A stretch of 64,000 nucleotides of DNA from Ustilago trichophora. Lineage: Eukaryota > Basidiomycota > Ustilaginomycetes > Ustilaginales > Ustilaginaceae. Where the stretch lies: the NCBI GenBank assembly GCA_900323505.1, contig OOIN01000047.1:434001-498000 (forward strand). Reading direction: 5' to 3'. Below, piece after piece: positions 10,227 through 20,836 of the stretch. Under the pieces are notes generated by a model. The model did not search any database and was not told the DNA's origin. It saw only the letters and a program-made list of their open reading frames with translations. Every line of letters starts with the position of its first letter. Position 1 is the first letter of the stretch. Both the position numbers and the translations under genes were made by a program.

Positions 10227-12182
10227 TTAAGCCTCGGTTTTGGGAGCCTCAGTCTCGGCCTCAGGAGCAGCAGGCTCGTTCTGCTGGTACTCCTTGAGAA
10301 CCTCGAGAGCCTCGTTGACCTTGGCGTCAAGAGCCTCGCTCTCCTCGAGGAGGTGGAGGAGCTCAGTGACGGGGAGCTCAAGGATCATACCGGTGAGCTT
10401 ACCGGCAAGCTCGGGCTGGCTAGCGGCAACCTTGGGGTAGATGGCCTCGCCGAGCATCTGCTTCTGCTCTTCGGGGCTGGCCTTGGCGAGCGCAGCGGCG
10501 GTGAGAGTGCCGGGCTGACCAGCACCCTCACCCTGAGGGCGACCAGCGGGGCGGGCACCGGCGGTGCGGGGAACGTTCTGGCCGGGGACGGGCTGACCAG
10601 CGGGGCGGGGAGCACCATTGACACCGGCGGGGGGGCGAGCGCCAGCAGGGGGCGCGGGGCCACCAGCGGCGTTGGGGGCACCACGAGGGGGGCGGGCAGG
10701 GCGGTAACCCTGAGGCATCATACCAGCAGGGAACTGACCGGGCTGGCCGTAAGGGGCCATGGGCATGCCCTGGGGCATCATGCCGGCAGGGGCGTAACGA
10801 GGGCGGGGGACCATGCCACCGGGCTGGCCGGGGAAGGCACCAGGCTGAGGGTAGTACATGCCGGGGCCGGGGTAACCCATGCCCTGGGCGGCAGCCTGCT
10901 GCTGGAGACGGAGCTGGTTGCGCTGCATGATCTGGGCCTCGAGCTGCTGACGACGGACGTCCTTGCGCTGGGCGAGGGCGACGTAGAGGGGACGGTTGTC
11001 GAGCATCTTGCCGTTCATCTCCGAGACAGCCTTGTTGGCCTCCTCGGGGGCAGAGTAGCAGACGAAACCGAAGCCACGCGAAACACCCGAGGGAGCGCGC
11101 ATGATCTTGCACGAGGTGATGGCACCGAAGGGAGCAAACTCCTCACGGAGACGCTCGTCGTCGTACGACTCGGGGATGTTCTTGAGGTAGAGGTTGACAC
11201 CCTGGAACTTGGCGAGCTTCTCGTTCTTGGCAGCCTCGTACGAGCGGCGGAGCTCCTCCTCGCGCTCGCTCTTCTTCTGGGCACGGGCGACAAAGAGCTT
11301 CTGACCCTTGAAGTCAGAGTCGTGGAGCTCGTCGACGGCGGTCTGGGCCTCGTCGTGGTTTTCAAAGTTGACGAAACCGAAGCCCTTGGACTTGCCGTCC
11401 TCGTCGCGCTGAAGAACGCACGAGGTGATCTTGCCGTACTTGGTGAAGAGCTTCTCGAACTCCTCATCAGTGACCTCGGGTTCGACGTTCTTGCAGTAAA
11501 CGTTGGTGAACTTGGCTCGCGACTCCTCGATCTTGGCCTGACGCTCCTTGCGGGGGATGTGGTGGCCGACGTAAACCTTCTTGTCGTTGAGAAGCATGCC
11601 GTTGACGTGCTTGATGGCAGCCTCGGCAGCCTCTGCAGTCTCGTAGTGGACGAAACCGTAGCCGAGCGAGCCAGTCTCGTTGGTGGCGACCTTGCACGAG
11701 AGAATGTTGCCGAAGGCAGCAAAAGTGTCATGGAGGGCCTTGTTGTCGATGCCGGCGTCGAGGTTCTTGATGAAGATGTTGCCCTGACCGGTGCGTCGGA
11801 GGGCGGGATCACGCTGGGACCACATGATACGGCAAGGGCGGTTGCGGATGAGCGAGTAGTTGAGCTGCTCCATGGCACGCTCACCGTCAGCAGCGTTGAG
11901 GAAGTTGACGTAGGCGTAGCCGAGGGAGCGACGGGTGACGGCGTCACGGCAGACACGGATGCTGGCAACGGGACCAATCATGTTGAAGATCTCGAAGAGC
12001 ATGGCCTCGGTGACCGAGGGGTCGAGCTCACCAACGTAGAGCGAGGTGTTGTTGGCGGCATCGGCGTTGTTGCGGTTGGCCTGGTCGGCGTTACCGGCAG
12101 CCTGCTGCTCGGCAGCGGGGGCGGGGGTGGAGGCAGGGACGGTCTCAGCGGGGGCGGCGGCGGGGGACTCGGTGGACGACAT
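10227..12182 (-). CDS. PAB1: Poly(A)-binding protein Pab1
   Basis: Cytoplasmic protein that coats mRNA poly(A) tails, bridges to eIF4G in translation and controls deadenylation. The 651 residues contain four RRMs at about 45-125, 135-210, 228-306 and 331-410. RNP1-type octamers are visible: LGYAYVNF, LGYGFVHY, KGFGFVNF and RGFGFVCY. A Pro/Gly/Met/Gln-rich linker follows, then the MLLE (PABC) peptide-binding domain near 570-635 with QMLGEAIYPKV and the signature GMILELPVTELLHLLE. Length and order match fungal Pab1. Codon use is strongly biased to C-ending codons, as expected for an abundant protein, and this creates long antisense open frames that are not genes. In smuts Pab1 is also known as part of the mRNA endosomal transport machinery; nothing in this sequence tests that. 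Confidence 0.98.
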   Translation of the reverse strand: MSSTESPAAAPAETVPASTPAPAAEQQAAGNADQANRNNADAANNTSLYVGELDPSVTEAMLFEIFNMIGPVASIRVCRDAVTRRSLGYAYVNFLNAADGERAMEQLNYSLIRNRPCRIMWSQRDPALRRTGQGNIFIKNLDAGIDNKALHDTFAAFGNILSCKVATNETGSLGYGFVHYETAEAAEAAIKHVNGMLLNDKKVYVGHHIPRKERQAKIEESRAKFTNVYCKNVEPEVTDEEFEKLFTKYGKITSCVLQRDEDGKSKGFGFVNFENHDEAQTAVDELHDSDFKGQKLFVARAQKKSEREEELRRSYEAAKNEKLAKFQGVNLYLKNIPESYDDERLREEFAPFGAITSCKIMRAPSGVSRGFGFVCYSAPEEANKAVSEMNGKMLDNRPLYVALAQRKDVRRQQLEAQIMQRNQLRLQQQAAAQGMGYPGPGMYYPQPGAFPGQPGGMVPRPRYAPAGMMPQGMPMAPYGQPGQFPAGMMPQGYRPARPPRGAPNAAGGPAPPAGARPPAGVNGAPRPAGQPVPGQNVPRTAGARPAGRPQGEGAGQPGTLTAAALAKASPEEQKQMLGEAIYPKVAASQPELAGKLTGMILELPVTELLHLLEESEALDAKVNEALEVLKEYQQNEPAAPEAETEAPKTEA

Positions 12183-13750
12183 GGTTACGAGAGAAGAAGG
12201 GTTTTATGAGTTTTTTCCTAAAAAGTAAAAGAAAAAAGGAAGAGATGAAAGGAAGAAAGAAAAAGTACGAAGAAACTCTTTCTAGATGGCAAAGGAGATG
12301 AAGAAAGTCAGCAAAGCAGTACGAGAGCAGCTGTGTTTCGAGGAGATGAAGAGGTGCGGTGGTGGAAGTGGAAACGCAATAGATTCTCGAGGATTGCACA
12401 GAAGGACATAGACTGCTCGCTCGTTGATGCTGGTCGGATGGCTGGCTGGGGAACGATTGGCGAAGTGTATAGTGGACAGCGCTTGCCAGACCTTTAACCG
12501 ACGAGACACCACCTTTGGTAGTGAGCTTGCGCGTTGCACTCCTCCGAGTCCGCAACCCAGCGGACCATATTACTGGAGGTCTGCAGTGCTCGTCGTTGTG
12601 ATGATCATCTGACTATGCTGGCACGACTTGTTGGTCGGCGAAGCCATCGTGATGCTGCTCGCATGTTCGGATGATCGAAGCTTCCGTTTGGTCGTCGTAG
12701 GCTCGTTTTGCTTGGTTCCTGCTTCCATCTTGGACACCACTTCCAAGCGACCAGATGAGATGCTTACCTTTGGTATGTATGGGCTTTTTTGGGGTTTTCT
12801 TTTGGCTTTGTACGAGGACCGTCCACTGACAAGGAGTCGATAGAACCTCGGTGTTTTTTTTAAAAAAGGAGGAAGGTGTTTTTGGGTTTTTAAGAAAGGT
12901 TTTTTGAGGAGAAGGTAGGAAGGCAAGATGGCGAGGCCGACTTGAACAGAGGCAGCCCTGTCCGCTCTGGCTCTCTCACAGAGACGACCTCTCTTTGTCT
13001 GCTGCCCTTTCAAATTTTTGTGTGTGGGAGAGCCAAATTTTGCGCAGCCATGGCAAATTTTCAAGTTTTTCAGAAGAAGAGACAGCCAGCCACGCGTGAC
13101 TGTCACCTCTTTACAAACCCCCCTGTGATTTGTATTCAAAACTCCTCGAGAGGCATGCAATGTTTGTATTGTCATGAAAGAGTCTTGTATTCATTTCATA
13201 GAACGCGGTGGCCACGCCTGCATACAGTGGATTTGCACGTATCGGGAAAAGGTTGCCGATTGAGCTCAACGGTCGAGTCTGGCCATGGCAGCAAGCATAA
13301 CAGCGTTGTCGTCACAGAAACGATGGGTTGGCGAAGGAAGCGCTTGTGACGCCTGAGACGCACAATCAATATCGAGGCAACGACTACTCCGAGTATATCA
13401 GGACGCAACAGGTTTGGAACCGAGGACAAAAAAAGTGGTGGGGCCTTAGATTCTCTAGGCAGGAACAACAACAAAAGGCATAAAAAGTACAGATATACAC
13501 GAGACAGGAGGCATTCATATGTATAGTGGGCCTCGGACCGATACTCTTGCCAATGTACACTTGAGTGAGGGCAAGGCCATGTAGAGTGACAGCGATGTGC
13601 GTTGTTACACGATCGTAGGATGGAATGTAGGATGTGCAGCGGTTGGCAAGAAATACGAAATCGAGTCAGACGTGCCAAACAAGGCCGTCTAGAAGGTTGC
13701 GATGCGGCTTCTCCAAGCTGATCAATTCGATCTAGTGCGAAACGATCCGC
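12183..13750. other. PAB1 upstream region and MGE1 3' flank
   Basis: About 1.5 kb without a convincing protein. On the minus strand a GTAAGC donor at 12767 followed by pyrimidine/AG candidates suggests an intron in the PAB1 5' UTR. A lone ACGCGT is at 13092-13097. Short minus-strand frames here are low-complexity and look like UTR. Confidence 0.45.
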
Positions 13751-14485
13751 TTAGCTGGACTGAACTACACCGACTTCGGCGGCACGAAGAAGGCGGTCCT
13801 TGATCTTGTAGCCGACCTTGCTGCACTCAAGAACCGTACCGGGCTCCTTGCCGGGAACAGGAGCCTGGTAGAGAGCCTCGTGCTCCTTGGGGTCGAACTT
13901 TTCGCCAGTGGGGTCAAATTGGACAATGCCGTGTGTGCGGAGCATGTCGAGCAACGACTTGGAGGTGAGGTCAACACCAGAGTAGAGGTCAGCGACAACA
14001 CGACGAGGGTCCTTGGAGTCGAGCTCCTTGGGGGCGGTGCGCAGCTCCTCGGGGACCGACCTAAGCGCCAAACCGAGAATGTCAATCGAGCTGGTCAAAT
14101 CCTTGGCAAGCTTGGTGATGGCAACATCGCCGGCCAGCAGTTTTTCATCCTTGGAGCGTCTCTGGAGGTTCTGGTAGTCGGCCTTGCCGTAGAGGATGGC
14201 TTCTTGCAACTCCTTGATCTTGGCGTCCTTCTCCTTGATCTGAGCCTGGAGCGCCTCGCTGCCGGCCTCTTTGTCGGTGGCACCCATGGCCTCGCCGGAA
14301 GCCTTGGTCTCCTCCTCCTTCTTTTGACTGGCAGAGTTGAAGGCGGTTCGTGCGGTCGAAAAGTTCATGGCACGCGATGCGGGTGCGAAAGCGCGCGGAG
14401 CGACCGAGGCGAGGCTCTGCTTGGAAGAGCTGGCGACAGCGGATCGAAGGGCGAAGCCGAGCTGACGGGACATGGAGCTCGACAT
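13751..14485 (-). CDS. MGE1: Mitochondrial GrpE nucleotide exchange factor Mge1
   Basis: Matrix co-chaperone that releases ADP from mitochondrial Hsp70 (Ssc1) during protein import and folding. The 244-residue protein begins with a Ser/Arg/Ala-rich, acid-free targeting sequence of about 45 residues (RQLGFALRSAV, SRAMNFSTART). A long charged helix follows (QIKEKDAKIKELQEAILYGK) that forms the GrpE dimer stalk, then the conserved segment ADYQNLQRRSKDEK. The C-terminal beta domain includes GTVLECSKVGYKIKDRLLRA, which carries the typical GrpE ending G(Y)xxxxRxLRxAxVxV. Yeast Mge1 has 228 residues. Met1 and Met5 are both possible starts. Confidence 0.96.
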   Translation of the reverse strand: MSSSMSRQLGFALRSAVASSSKQSLASVAPRAFAPASRAMNFSTARTAFNSASQKKEEETKASGEAMGATDKEAGSEALQAQIKEKDAKIKELQEAILYGKADYQNLQRRSKDEKLLAGDVAITKLAKDLTSSIDILGLALRSVPEELRTAPKELDSKDPRRVVADLYSGVDLTSKSLLDMLRTHGIVQFDPTGEKFDPKEHEALYQAPVPGKEPGTVLECSKVGYKIKDRLLRAAEVGVVQSS

Positions 14486-15783
14486 TGTGATGCGAAGAGG
14501 AGCGGGGTGCTTTGGACAAACAAAGGTGACAATGATGGTTGACGATGATGGTTGGAAGACGAGACGAGATGGCAGAGAGTGGAGGCTGATGGAATGTCTC
14601 CGGCTATTGATTCGTTCGGGCTGAGTGTGTGTGTGTGTGTGTGTGTGTGTGGCACATCAGACGCTCAGACCGACCGATGACTTTCTTCTCTTCTTGTTCT
14701 TTGCTCGTCTTTTGGACTCGATTTCTTTTATTTTTTTTTCTTTTTTTTTTTTCTGTTTGTTTTTGGCTCCCCATGCGGTATTACCCGATAAGTTGGGCCC
14801 AAATTCACCGGCTCGGCCATAGTCATCTCTTTCATCTCGATAAATTTGGTGAATCGTCCCGATCAATTTTGAATTATGAATGAAATGTTAGGCTGTGCCC
14901 CTGAATCGTGGCCTAAAGGGTCATGCACACACCACAGAACGCGCGAGTCAGACCTCAGCTTATCGAGCCAGCGAGATGCACCTCAGCAGCACCTCATTTC
15001 CCAGTTCAAAGCGCGGAAACCCTGACTCTGGCCTCGTCTGACACCATAACATCCCAAGTCGTCTGCGGAGATACGATCAGGATCCTAGCAACATAAGTAT
15101 TCACAGATATCTGTATCGAAGGTAATGACTGCGTGAATGAGGAGGTGGTTTGAAAGGGGCTGCGCTTCTTTTTATCATTTCAAAAATTGGACCCTGTCCG
15201 CATACTGTACTGTACAGTATGTACGCTGTATACGATTCAGCGCGCCTATCTCTCCACTCCACAAACTCAGACCGGTGCAGTGCCTCGTCTCTCCGCACCA
15301 AGCTGCAGCTGTGACTGTGAATGTGACTACGCTCCACAAGCTCTCGCCTTTTTTGGCACACTAAGGTTACACTACATCTGCGCCATCCACATCTGGCCTA
15401 TCTTTCCACCCTACCACACACAACGCATCATCAACAACCTCGTTCAGAGGCCCTATTCAACCTTACTCGCTCATCATTCGACACTTGATATCCAGCTCAT
15501 TCGCTCGCTTGTGACGACTGGCTCGGACTTTGGCAATTGGAATTGTCACATCTCCCTCGGTCCAACCCTACTTTGTCTTAGACCTAACTCTCTATCGACC
15601 GCAGCCGCCTCAAACCCATACTCGCGATACCATTCAGTCTTTCTCCACATTACCACCAACGTTCTTCAGGCTGCTCACGATCTCGACCCTATCCGCCGAC
15701 GTGAAGCAGCCCGCTTGATCCTCGATTTCCTGACTTTCCTTCACCGAATCAAAGCTTTGCGTCCAAGTCGCTCGGCTACGTGC
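14486..15783. other. Divergent region MGE1 / choline-transporter-like gene
   Basis: Contains a (GT)n microsatellite near 14625-14651, T-rich tracts near 14700-14760 and a TACTGTACAGTA palindrome at 15208-15219. The downstream reading frame is open back to 15187, but that part overlaps the palindrome and is treated as leader. Confidence 0.55.
15203..15219. repeat. TACTGTACAGTA palindromic motif
   Basis: TACTGTACTGTACAGTA, containing the perfect 12-base palindrome at 15208-15219. One of a family scattered through the intergenic DNA of this window. Confidence 0.7.
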
Positions 15784-18700
15784 ATGCAAAATATGACCTC
15801 GCTCTCTCAGTACGCATCGCGCTTCCTGTCTTCCAATCTCGCTACCTCCATCAGACCAGGTGTGGACGCCAATCAGGATGCCAGTGATGCCAACGATCCC
15901 CTCTTCTACAGTCACGCTTCCGTCTCGGGAGCTCCCTTTTCACATCCAAACAATCATCACAATCCATACGGCCCCGAGTATAGCCTCTCCAGTTCCGACG
16001 GGCTTCCCACTCCACCAGCAAATGGCAGGCCCACAACACAGAGCCGCATCCTGCACAGTCTTACAGGCGCCAGTCGATTCGGTCCCGCCTCTTTTTTCGC
16101 ATCAGGGAGAGGCGGGCATCCAGCTGGCTACGGCGTCCGTGACTCTCTCATCCGCGAGATGGACGATGAAGACGATGTCGATCTTTGGCGCGAAGACCGC
16201 AGGATGTCGGGTCTAGCTTCACGTCTGGCAGACAGCTCGCGTTCCGAGGACCTCGCAGACAGCCTCGACGCAGCCACAAACGCCGCGGCTCTGCAGCCAA
16301 AACCTTCGGGACCGCCAAACTCCTCAGCAGCGCCTCCAACATCTTCCCACACAACCCAAGCAGACCATCGAACGCCCGCAAACGACACACAGGACCCATT
16401 CCTTGCTGATGGAGATCTCGATGACGGTGCCAGCCAACACAGCCTCGTCAGCAACAGGGAAGCTCGCATTCCTGACGATCAACGCGTCCTCCCTTCCGCT
16501 TCCCATGCACAACCCTATCCACCTCGTGCAACACAAACAGCGGCTCAGCATCAAAGGCGCGAGGCTGCGAGGGCACGCGGTTGGTTAGCACATGGATCTA
16601 CCGTCGACATGGAACCCACGTCTATTAGCAATGCTGCACGTGCAGCCCGTCACAATCAACCGTACGACCCTTCCACTTCGAGCATCTACTCAAATGCCGG
16701 ACACAGGCCAGACAGGAGCCAGCTAGGAGACTCTTCCATCTACGATCAATCTGGCCAATTTAACAAAGCACGCGCCAAAGCAACACGTTCGAATCGCAAC
16801 CGTGGCGAGGGTCTCTTCAGCATCTATGATGAGCAAGAAGAAGACCAAGAGGACGACCGCTCCGACATGTCTCGTTCTCGATCCGGCAACATCTCGGCCT
16901 CGTCGATCTCAGAGTCCGAATACGACACCGAGGGCGAGGGCGAGGGCGAGAGCCAGAGTCGCCGCGCTCAGCGCAGCCGTCGCATGTCACGCAACCGAGC
17001 ACGTCAGATGACTTCCACCTTGCGCGAGCCTTTGCTCCCTTCTGGGTCTGGCAGTGCGCGCCCTCTTCGAATGCAGGCCAGGCGCAGCTCCGATATCGAC
17101 TCGGAAGGCTCCGATCTTGACGCGCGATGCCGGCCCCATCGTGGCTCGTCTAGGCAGCATCGTTCCGGCGAAAATCACGGACGACCTTCGTCGCGAAATC
17201 GCGAACAAGACTCTATCGATGAGATCCATTTATACCCCTCGCCTCCGGCCAGGGCAGGTTGGGGACCGTGGGCGAACCGTCTCGCATTCGGAAAGTACCG
17301 CGACAAGACGGCAATCGCTACGTTTGCAGCCGCAATCGGTGCTGTCATTCTCATCGGCGCCTACTTGAGCTGGGGTGTTCGAACTCCTTCGCAGCCAAAG
17401 ACGCCCAAGACGCGGCCCTCATCGTATTACACCATCACTCGTTCGTTACCTATTTTGATCTTGCTGACGTTGCTGTCCTTTGCGGCCGGTGTCGGCAATC
17501 TCGTGCTGCTGCGCAATCTGAGCCGCTTCGGCGGTGCCAAAGTGCTGCGCACCGGCCTGATGGGCGTCCCCATCGTCCTAGGCCTCGGATGGGCATGGGC
17601 ATTTGCTGGAAGCTTCATCTACGACGACGAGTCGTGGTCGGGTGGTAGCTGGAGCACGACCGGTCTGCGCATCATCTCGATCGTACCATTGGCGCTGGCC
17701 ATCCTATTTGCTCGGATGGTCTGGCAACGCCGCAAAGCCTTGTCGCGATCGATCGCCGTCCTCGAGCTCTCTTGCAACGTAGTGCTCAAGCATCCCGCGC
17801 TGCTCGTGCTCGCTCTCGCATCTCTGGGCGCCTTTGCCTTGGTGACCATCCCTTTCCTCTTCCTCTTCACACGGCTCTTCCTCGTTGGACACTTTGGTCG
17901 ACAGGTGGGCGACTCGATCGAATGGAAGACCGACACCAAGGCCGCCTGGCTTGCATGGGCGACCTTGTGCGCTTGGGTGTGGACCTGGGCTGTCTTGCGC
18001 GGTGTACAGCGCGTAACGGTGGCAGGTGTAGTTAGTCATTGGTATTTCCACCGCATCGGCGAAGGTGAAGCACAAGGTACGGAAGGTCGTGTTCAAGCTG
18101 CTGGTGCTTATGGTGCTGGCGACGGGCAAGCGCCCTCATTTGACAAGCGACGCGCAGATGAAGACCACACCAACGATGTCATCTGTGATGGCGATACGAT
18201 CTACGATGAGCCTGCAGCGCCTGGCTCGTACCCACAGCATGGACCCCACGGCTCAGCACGTCGACACGCGGCGCCAGATCCGACCGAGGTGGTGCGTGTT
18301 TCCTTTGCCAGAGCCACGGGTCCAGCGTTCGGATCGATCTGCATGTCGGCTCTGATCTTGGCCATTGTCAAAACGATGACCTTGGTTGCAGAGACCGCCC
18401 GTCGCATCTCGGACGCAACAACACATCGGAGGGTACCCAAGCTCTTGCAGCCTCTGACGCATGTAGTTGGGCTACTTGCAGGGCTCGGAGCCGTGTTGCA
18501 GGCCTACAGTGACCTGGCACTGGTCTATGTCGGAGTGACGGGCGATGGATTCTGGACTGCGGCCAAAAAGAGTGCCCAGCTGGTCAGCAGGCGTGGCGTT
18601 GAAGGGGTGATGGAAGGACTCGTGATCAACCTGGTATTGGACTTGACTGCGATCGCACTGTCGTTTCTGGCCGGTCTGGTGGGCTTTCTCTTCTCGGCGC

Positions 18701-19033
18701 ATCAGCTGCATGTTCCTGCCGATGCTCCGTTGGTGGGCCTGCTGTGTGGCCTTCTCCCATACTGGACGCTGCGACTATGTGCGGATGTCCTCAGCAACGC
18801 GTAAGTTGACTCTCACTCTCTATGGTTCTCCAGTAGGGCTTGCACTGACACACACACACACACACACACACTGTCACTCACTCTCTTTTCTGATGCCCTA
18901 CACATATAGCTCCGATACCCTCTACCTTTGCTACGCAATCGATCACGCTTCCAACGACGAACATTGCCCCAAGGCAGCCGAAGCATTCACAGCCAAGCCT
19001 TCGGACGCTTCCGACTTTATGCTTCCCTTCTAA
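15784..19033 (+). CDS. Choline-transporter-like (CTL/Pns1 family) membrane protein, two exons
   Basis: Multi-pass membrane protein of the CTL/SLC44/Pns1 family; members move choline or related solutes in animals, but the fungal role is uncertain. Spliced as 15784-18800 joined to 18910-19033 (donor GTAAGT, acceptor CATATAG, 109-base intron), giving about 1046 residues. The first 505 residues are hydrophilic, Ser/Arg/Asp-rich and low-complexity, with no membrane segment. About ten hydrophobic helices follow from residue 510, starting ATFAAAIGAVILIGAYLSWG. Family hallmarks are VAGVVSHWYF, ARATGPAFGSICMSALI and the C-terminal SDTLYLCYAIDHA, which is only reached through exon 2. The upstream open frame starts at 15187, but the ATG at 15784 (or 15793) is the likely start. 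Yeast Pns1 is about 540 residues, so the long N-terminus is unusual. The intron holds a (CA)12 repeat. Confidence 0.88.
18848..18871. repeat. (AC)12 microsatellite inside the intron
   Basis: Twelve AC units within the 109-base intron of the choline-transporter-like gene, about 40 bases before the acceptor. Confidence 0.95.
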
Positions 19034-19284
19034 TCGCTCTCCTTTTGGTCTTCCTCGACAGGCATAGTTCAGGCTTCGGTCTAGCTTGGTTTTTCTTTTC
19101 GACTCACTTGTACATGCTCTCAATGAAGCTAGTGGCTTTTACGAATCGACCTCGCACTTTGCACATCTTTGACAGTGGATTGAGACGACATGTTTGACTG
19201 TATGCCTAGAATTAAAGGAGCCAGAGAGCTCCGCGAAGCGATGACAGACGAACCACTCGGGTGACAGTATAAGCTGTGAGCTAA

Positions 19285-20250
19285 TCAAGCACGAGACCGC
19301 TTACTACCTCTCACACCAGCCACGGCAGCAGCTTTTTTCCTCGCCCCTCCACGCATGGTATCCGATTCATCGATTTCCATGGCGTTGGCGGGACCCTTTC
19401 CTTTCCTTTGCTGTTGTTGCTGTTGAGCCTCCAGTTGGTGCTGTGCCTCAAAGAGATTTTGGAGCAATGCTCGATGGTGGTCTTGGCGTTGAAGCTCCGA
19501 TTCGGCGGCTGTAGAGCGGACGCCATCCATCCTGGTCTGTAGGCCGCCGAGAACGGATACCGTGGTCGCCTGCCAGTTTTGCAGTGACGCCGAGATGAAA
19601 TCTAGCTGAGTCGCGGTCTTCGAGCTCGATGCTAGAGAGGGCAGTGCGGAGAGGGCGGGTTGGGATAGAATTGATGGATGCGGTACGTCTCGACCTTGGA
19701 CATGGTGTACTTCGAAGCGAGACTGAAGCTCGTTGAGCTTGCCCTGGATGAGGCCGGCATAGATGGTTTCGATGATGAGATCTTCGAGCTTTCTGATGCT
19801 GCTTTCCGTGAAACCTAGAGCTTCTTTCAGAATCGAGTATGGGAGAGATTTGTTCTGACATGCTAGGGAGAGCAAGGTGAGCTGTCGAAGTTTTTGAATT
19901 TGATCGTTGGAGAGTTGGGGCACGGATCCTTGCTGGGAGAGCTGAACATAGTCGCTGTATGTGCCATAGGCAAAAAGCGAGAGGAGATTGTAAGCGTCGG
20001 AGAGCTGAGAGGATTCAGTGATATTGGATAACTCTGCTACGCCGGGCACGTCGAAGAGCTCGCCAAAGAAAAAGACACCGGGAGAGGAGATGGCTTGGTG
20101 GACCAAGTTGGCTGCTGCTGCACCACGTGGCTTTGTGGATCGAGCAACAAGGAGCAAAGATGCCAATCGAGAGGTTGAGGATGACGATCCTGCAGAGGGT
20201 GCAGCAAAGGACGAGGAAGCGACGGCTGACATGATGTTTGTTGGGTCCAA
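19285..20250 (-). CDS. CSN7: COP9 signalosome subunit 7 (PCI domain)
   Basis: Subunit of the COP9 signalosome, the nuclear complex that removes Nedd8 from cullin ubiquitin ligases. The 321-residue protein opens with a Ser/Ala-rich stretch. Then come the CSN7 helices (LLVARSTKP, HQAISSPGVFFFGELFDVPG, YNLLSLFAYGTYSDY) and the PCI/winged-helix part with KLRQLTLLSLACQNKSLPYS and LEDLIIETIYAGLIQGKLNE. These closely match the CSN7/acinus-like PCI family. A C-terminal helix with a poly-Gln run and a basic tail (KRSRA) follow. Met7 is an alternative start. It is divergently arranged with CHK1, sharing a region of 586 bases. Confidence 0.95.
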   Translation of the reverse strand: MDPTNIMSAVASSSFAAPSAGSSSSTSRLASLLLVARSTKPRGAAAANLVHQAISSPGVFFFGELFDVPGVAELSNITESSQLSDAYNLLSLFAYGTYSDYVQLSQQGSVPQLSNDQIQKLRQLTLLSLACQNKSLPYSILKEALGFTESSIRKLEDLIIETIYAGLIQGKLNELQSRFEVHHVQGRDVPHPSILSQPALSALPSLASSSKTATQLDFISASLQNWQATTVSVLGGLQTRMDGVRSTAAESELQRQDHHRALLQNLFEAQHQLEAQQQQQQRKGKGPANAMEIDESDTMRGGARKKAAAVAGVRGSKRSRA

Positions 20251-20836
20251 TTCGACGTTGGCCAGTGTGGTGTCGCGAGACCAGGTGCGATTGGTCGTTC
20301 GAGAAAAGGTGTCTTGTTAAAACCTCAAAGACGATCTGTTAGCCAAGAGATGGAGGAACTCGCTCAAAGATGCTCTGTTCGTCAGGAAAGCTGCGAGTTT
20401 ACCAGCCAAGGAATGGAGGAGAAGCCCTAGTGAGGAAAGAAGTGGTAAGTCGAAGTGCAAAGCAAGCTCAAGAAGTGGAGTTATCTTGGTCCATGCTGAG
20501 TTGCTTTTGCACACCTGCATGATGGGCCCGCGCGGTTTTTTTAAAGCAAAAGTGTAAGACTTTTACAGCGAACACATTTGCTAAGTTTTCTTGGCCTGTT
20601 GGCTGAGTCGATTTGTACTCTACTCGACGCGTCTAATCGCGCTCAACGCCACTCAGCTCAAAAGACCAACACCTGGAAATTTGGAACGATCCATCTTTTT
20701 GCTCCACCTTGCTCTTCCTCCATTGTTTTGATTCTCACCACTTTCTTGCATTTCATCGAACATCTGTCCCCTTTTTGAAACTTGCAAGAGGCGTTGACTC
20801 CACAAGCATTTACATCGCCCACCACGCTGACGCAGG
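20251..20836. promoter_or_regulatory. Shared CSN7 / CHK1 divergent promoter
   Basis: 586 bases between two divergent genes. It contains one ACGCGT (20627-20632), about 205 bases before the CHK1 start. No gene seen. Confidence 0.5.

Noticed and set aside
11015..11977. 320-residue Ser/Arg-rich frame on the minus strand
   Set aside because: Shifted frame of PAB1; low complexity.
10353..12209. 618-residue open frame on the plus strand
   Set aside because: Exact antisense of PAB1; a product of its strong codon bias. Sequence is Gly/Val/Leu/Glu-rich without a domain.
12570..13175. 201-residue minus-strand frame upstream of PAB1
   Set aside because: No domain; spans a probable 5' UTR intron donor; composition resembles noncoding DNA.
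13880..14542. 220-residue plus-strand frame
   Set aside because: Antisense of MGE1.
15187..15783. 199-codon N-terminal extension of the choline-transporter-like gene
   Set aside because: Overlaps a TACTGTACAGTA intergenic palindrome and C/T-rich leader; no conserved segment.
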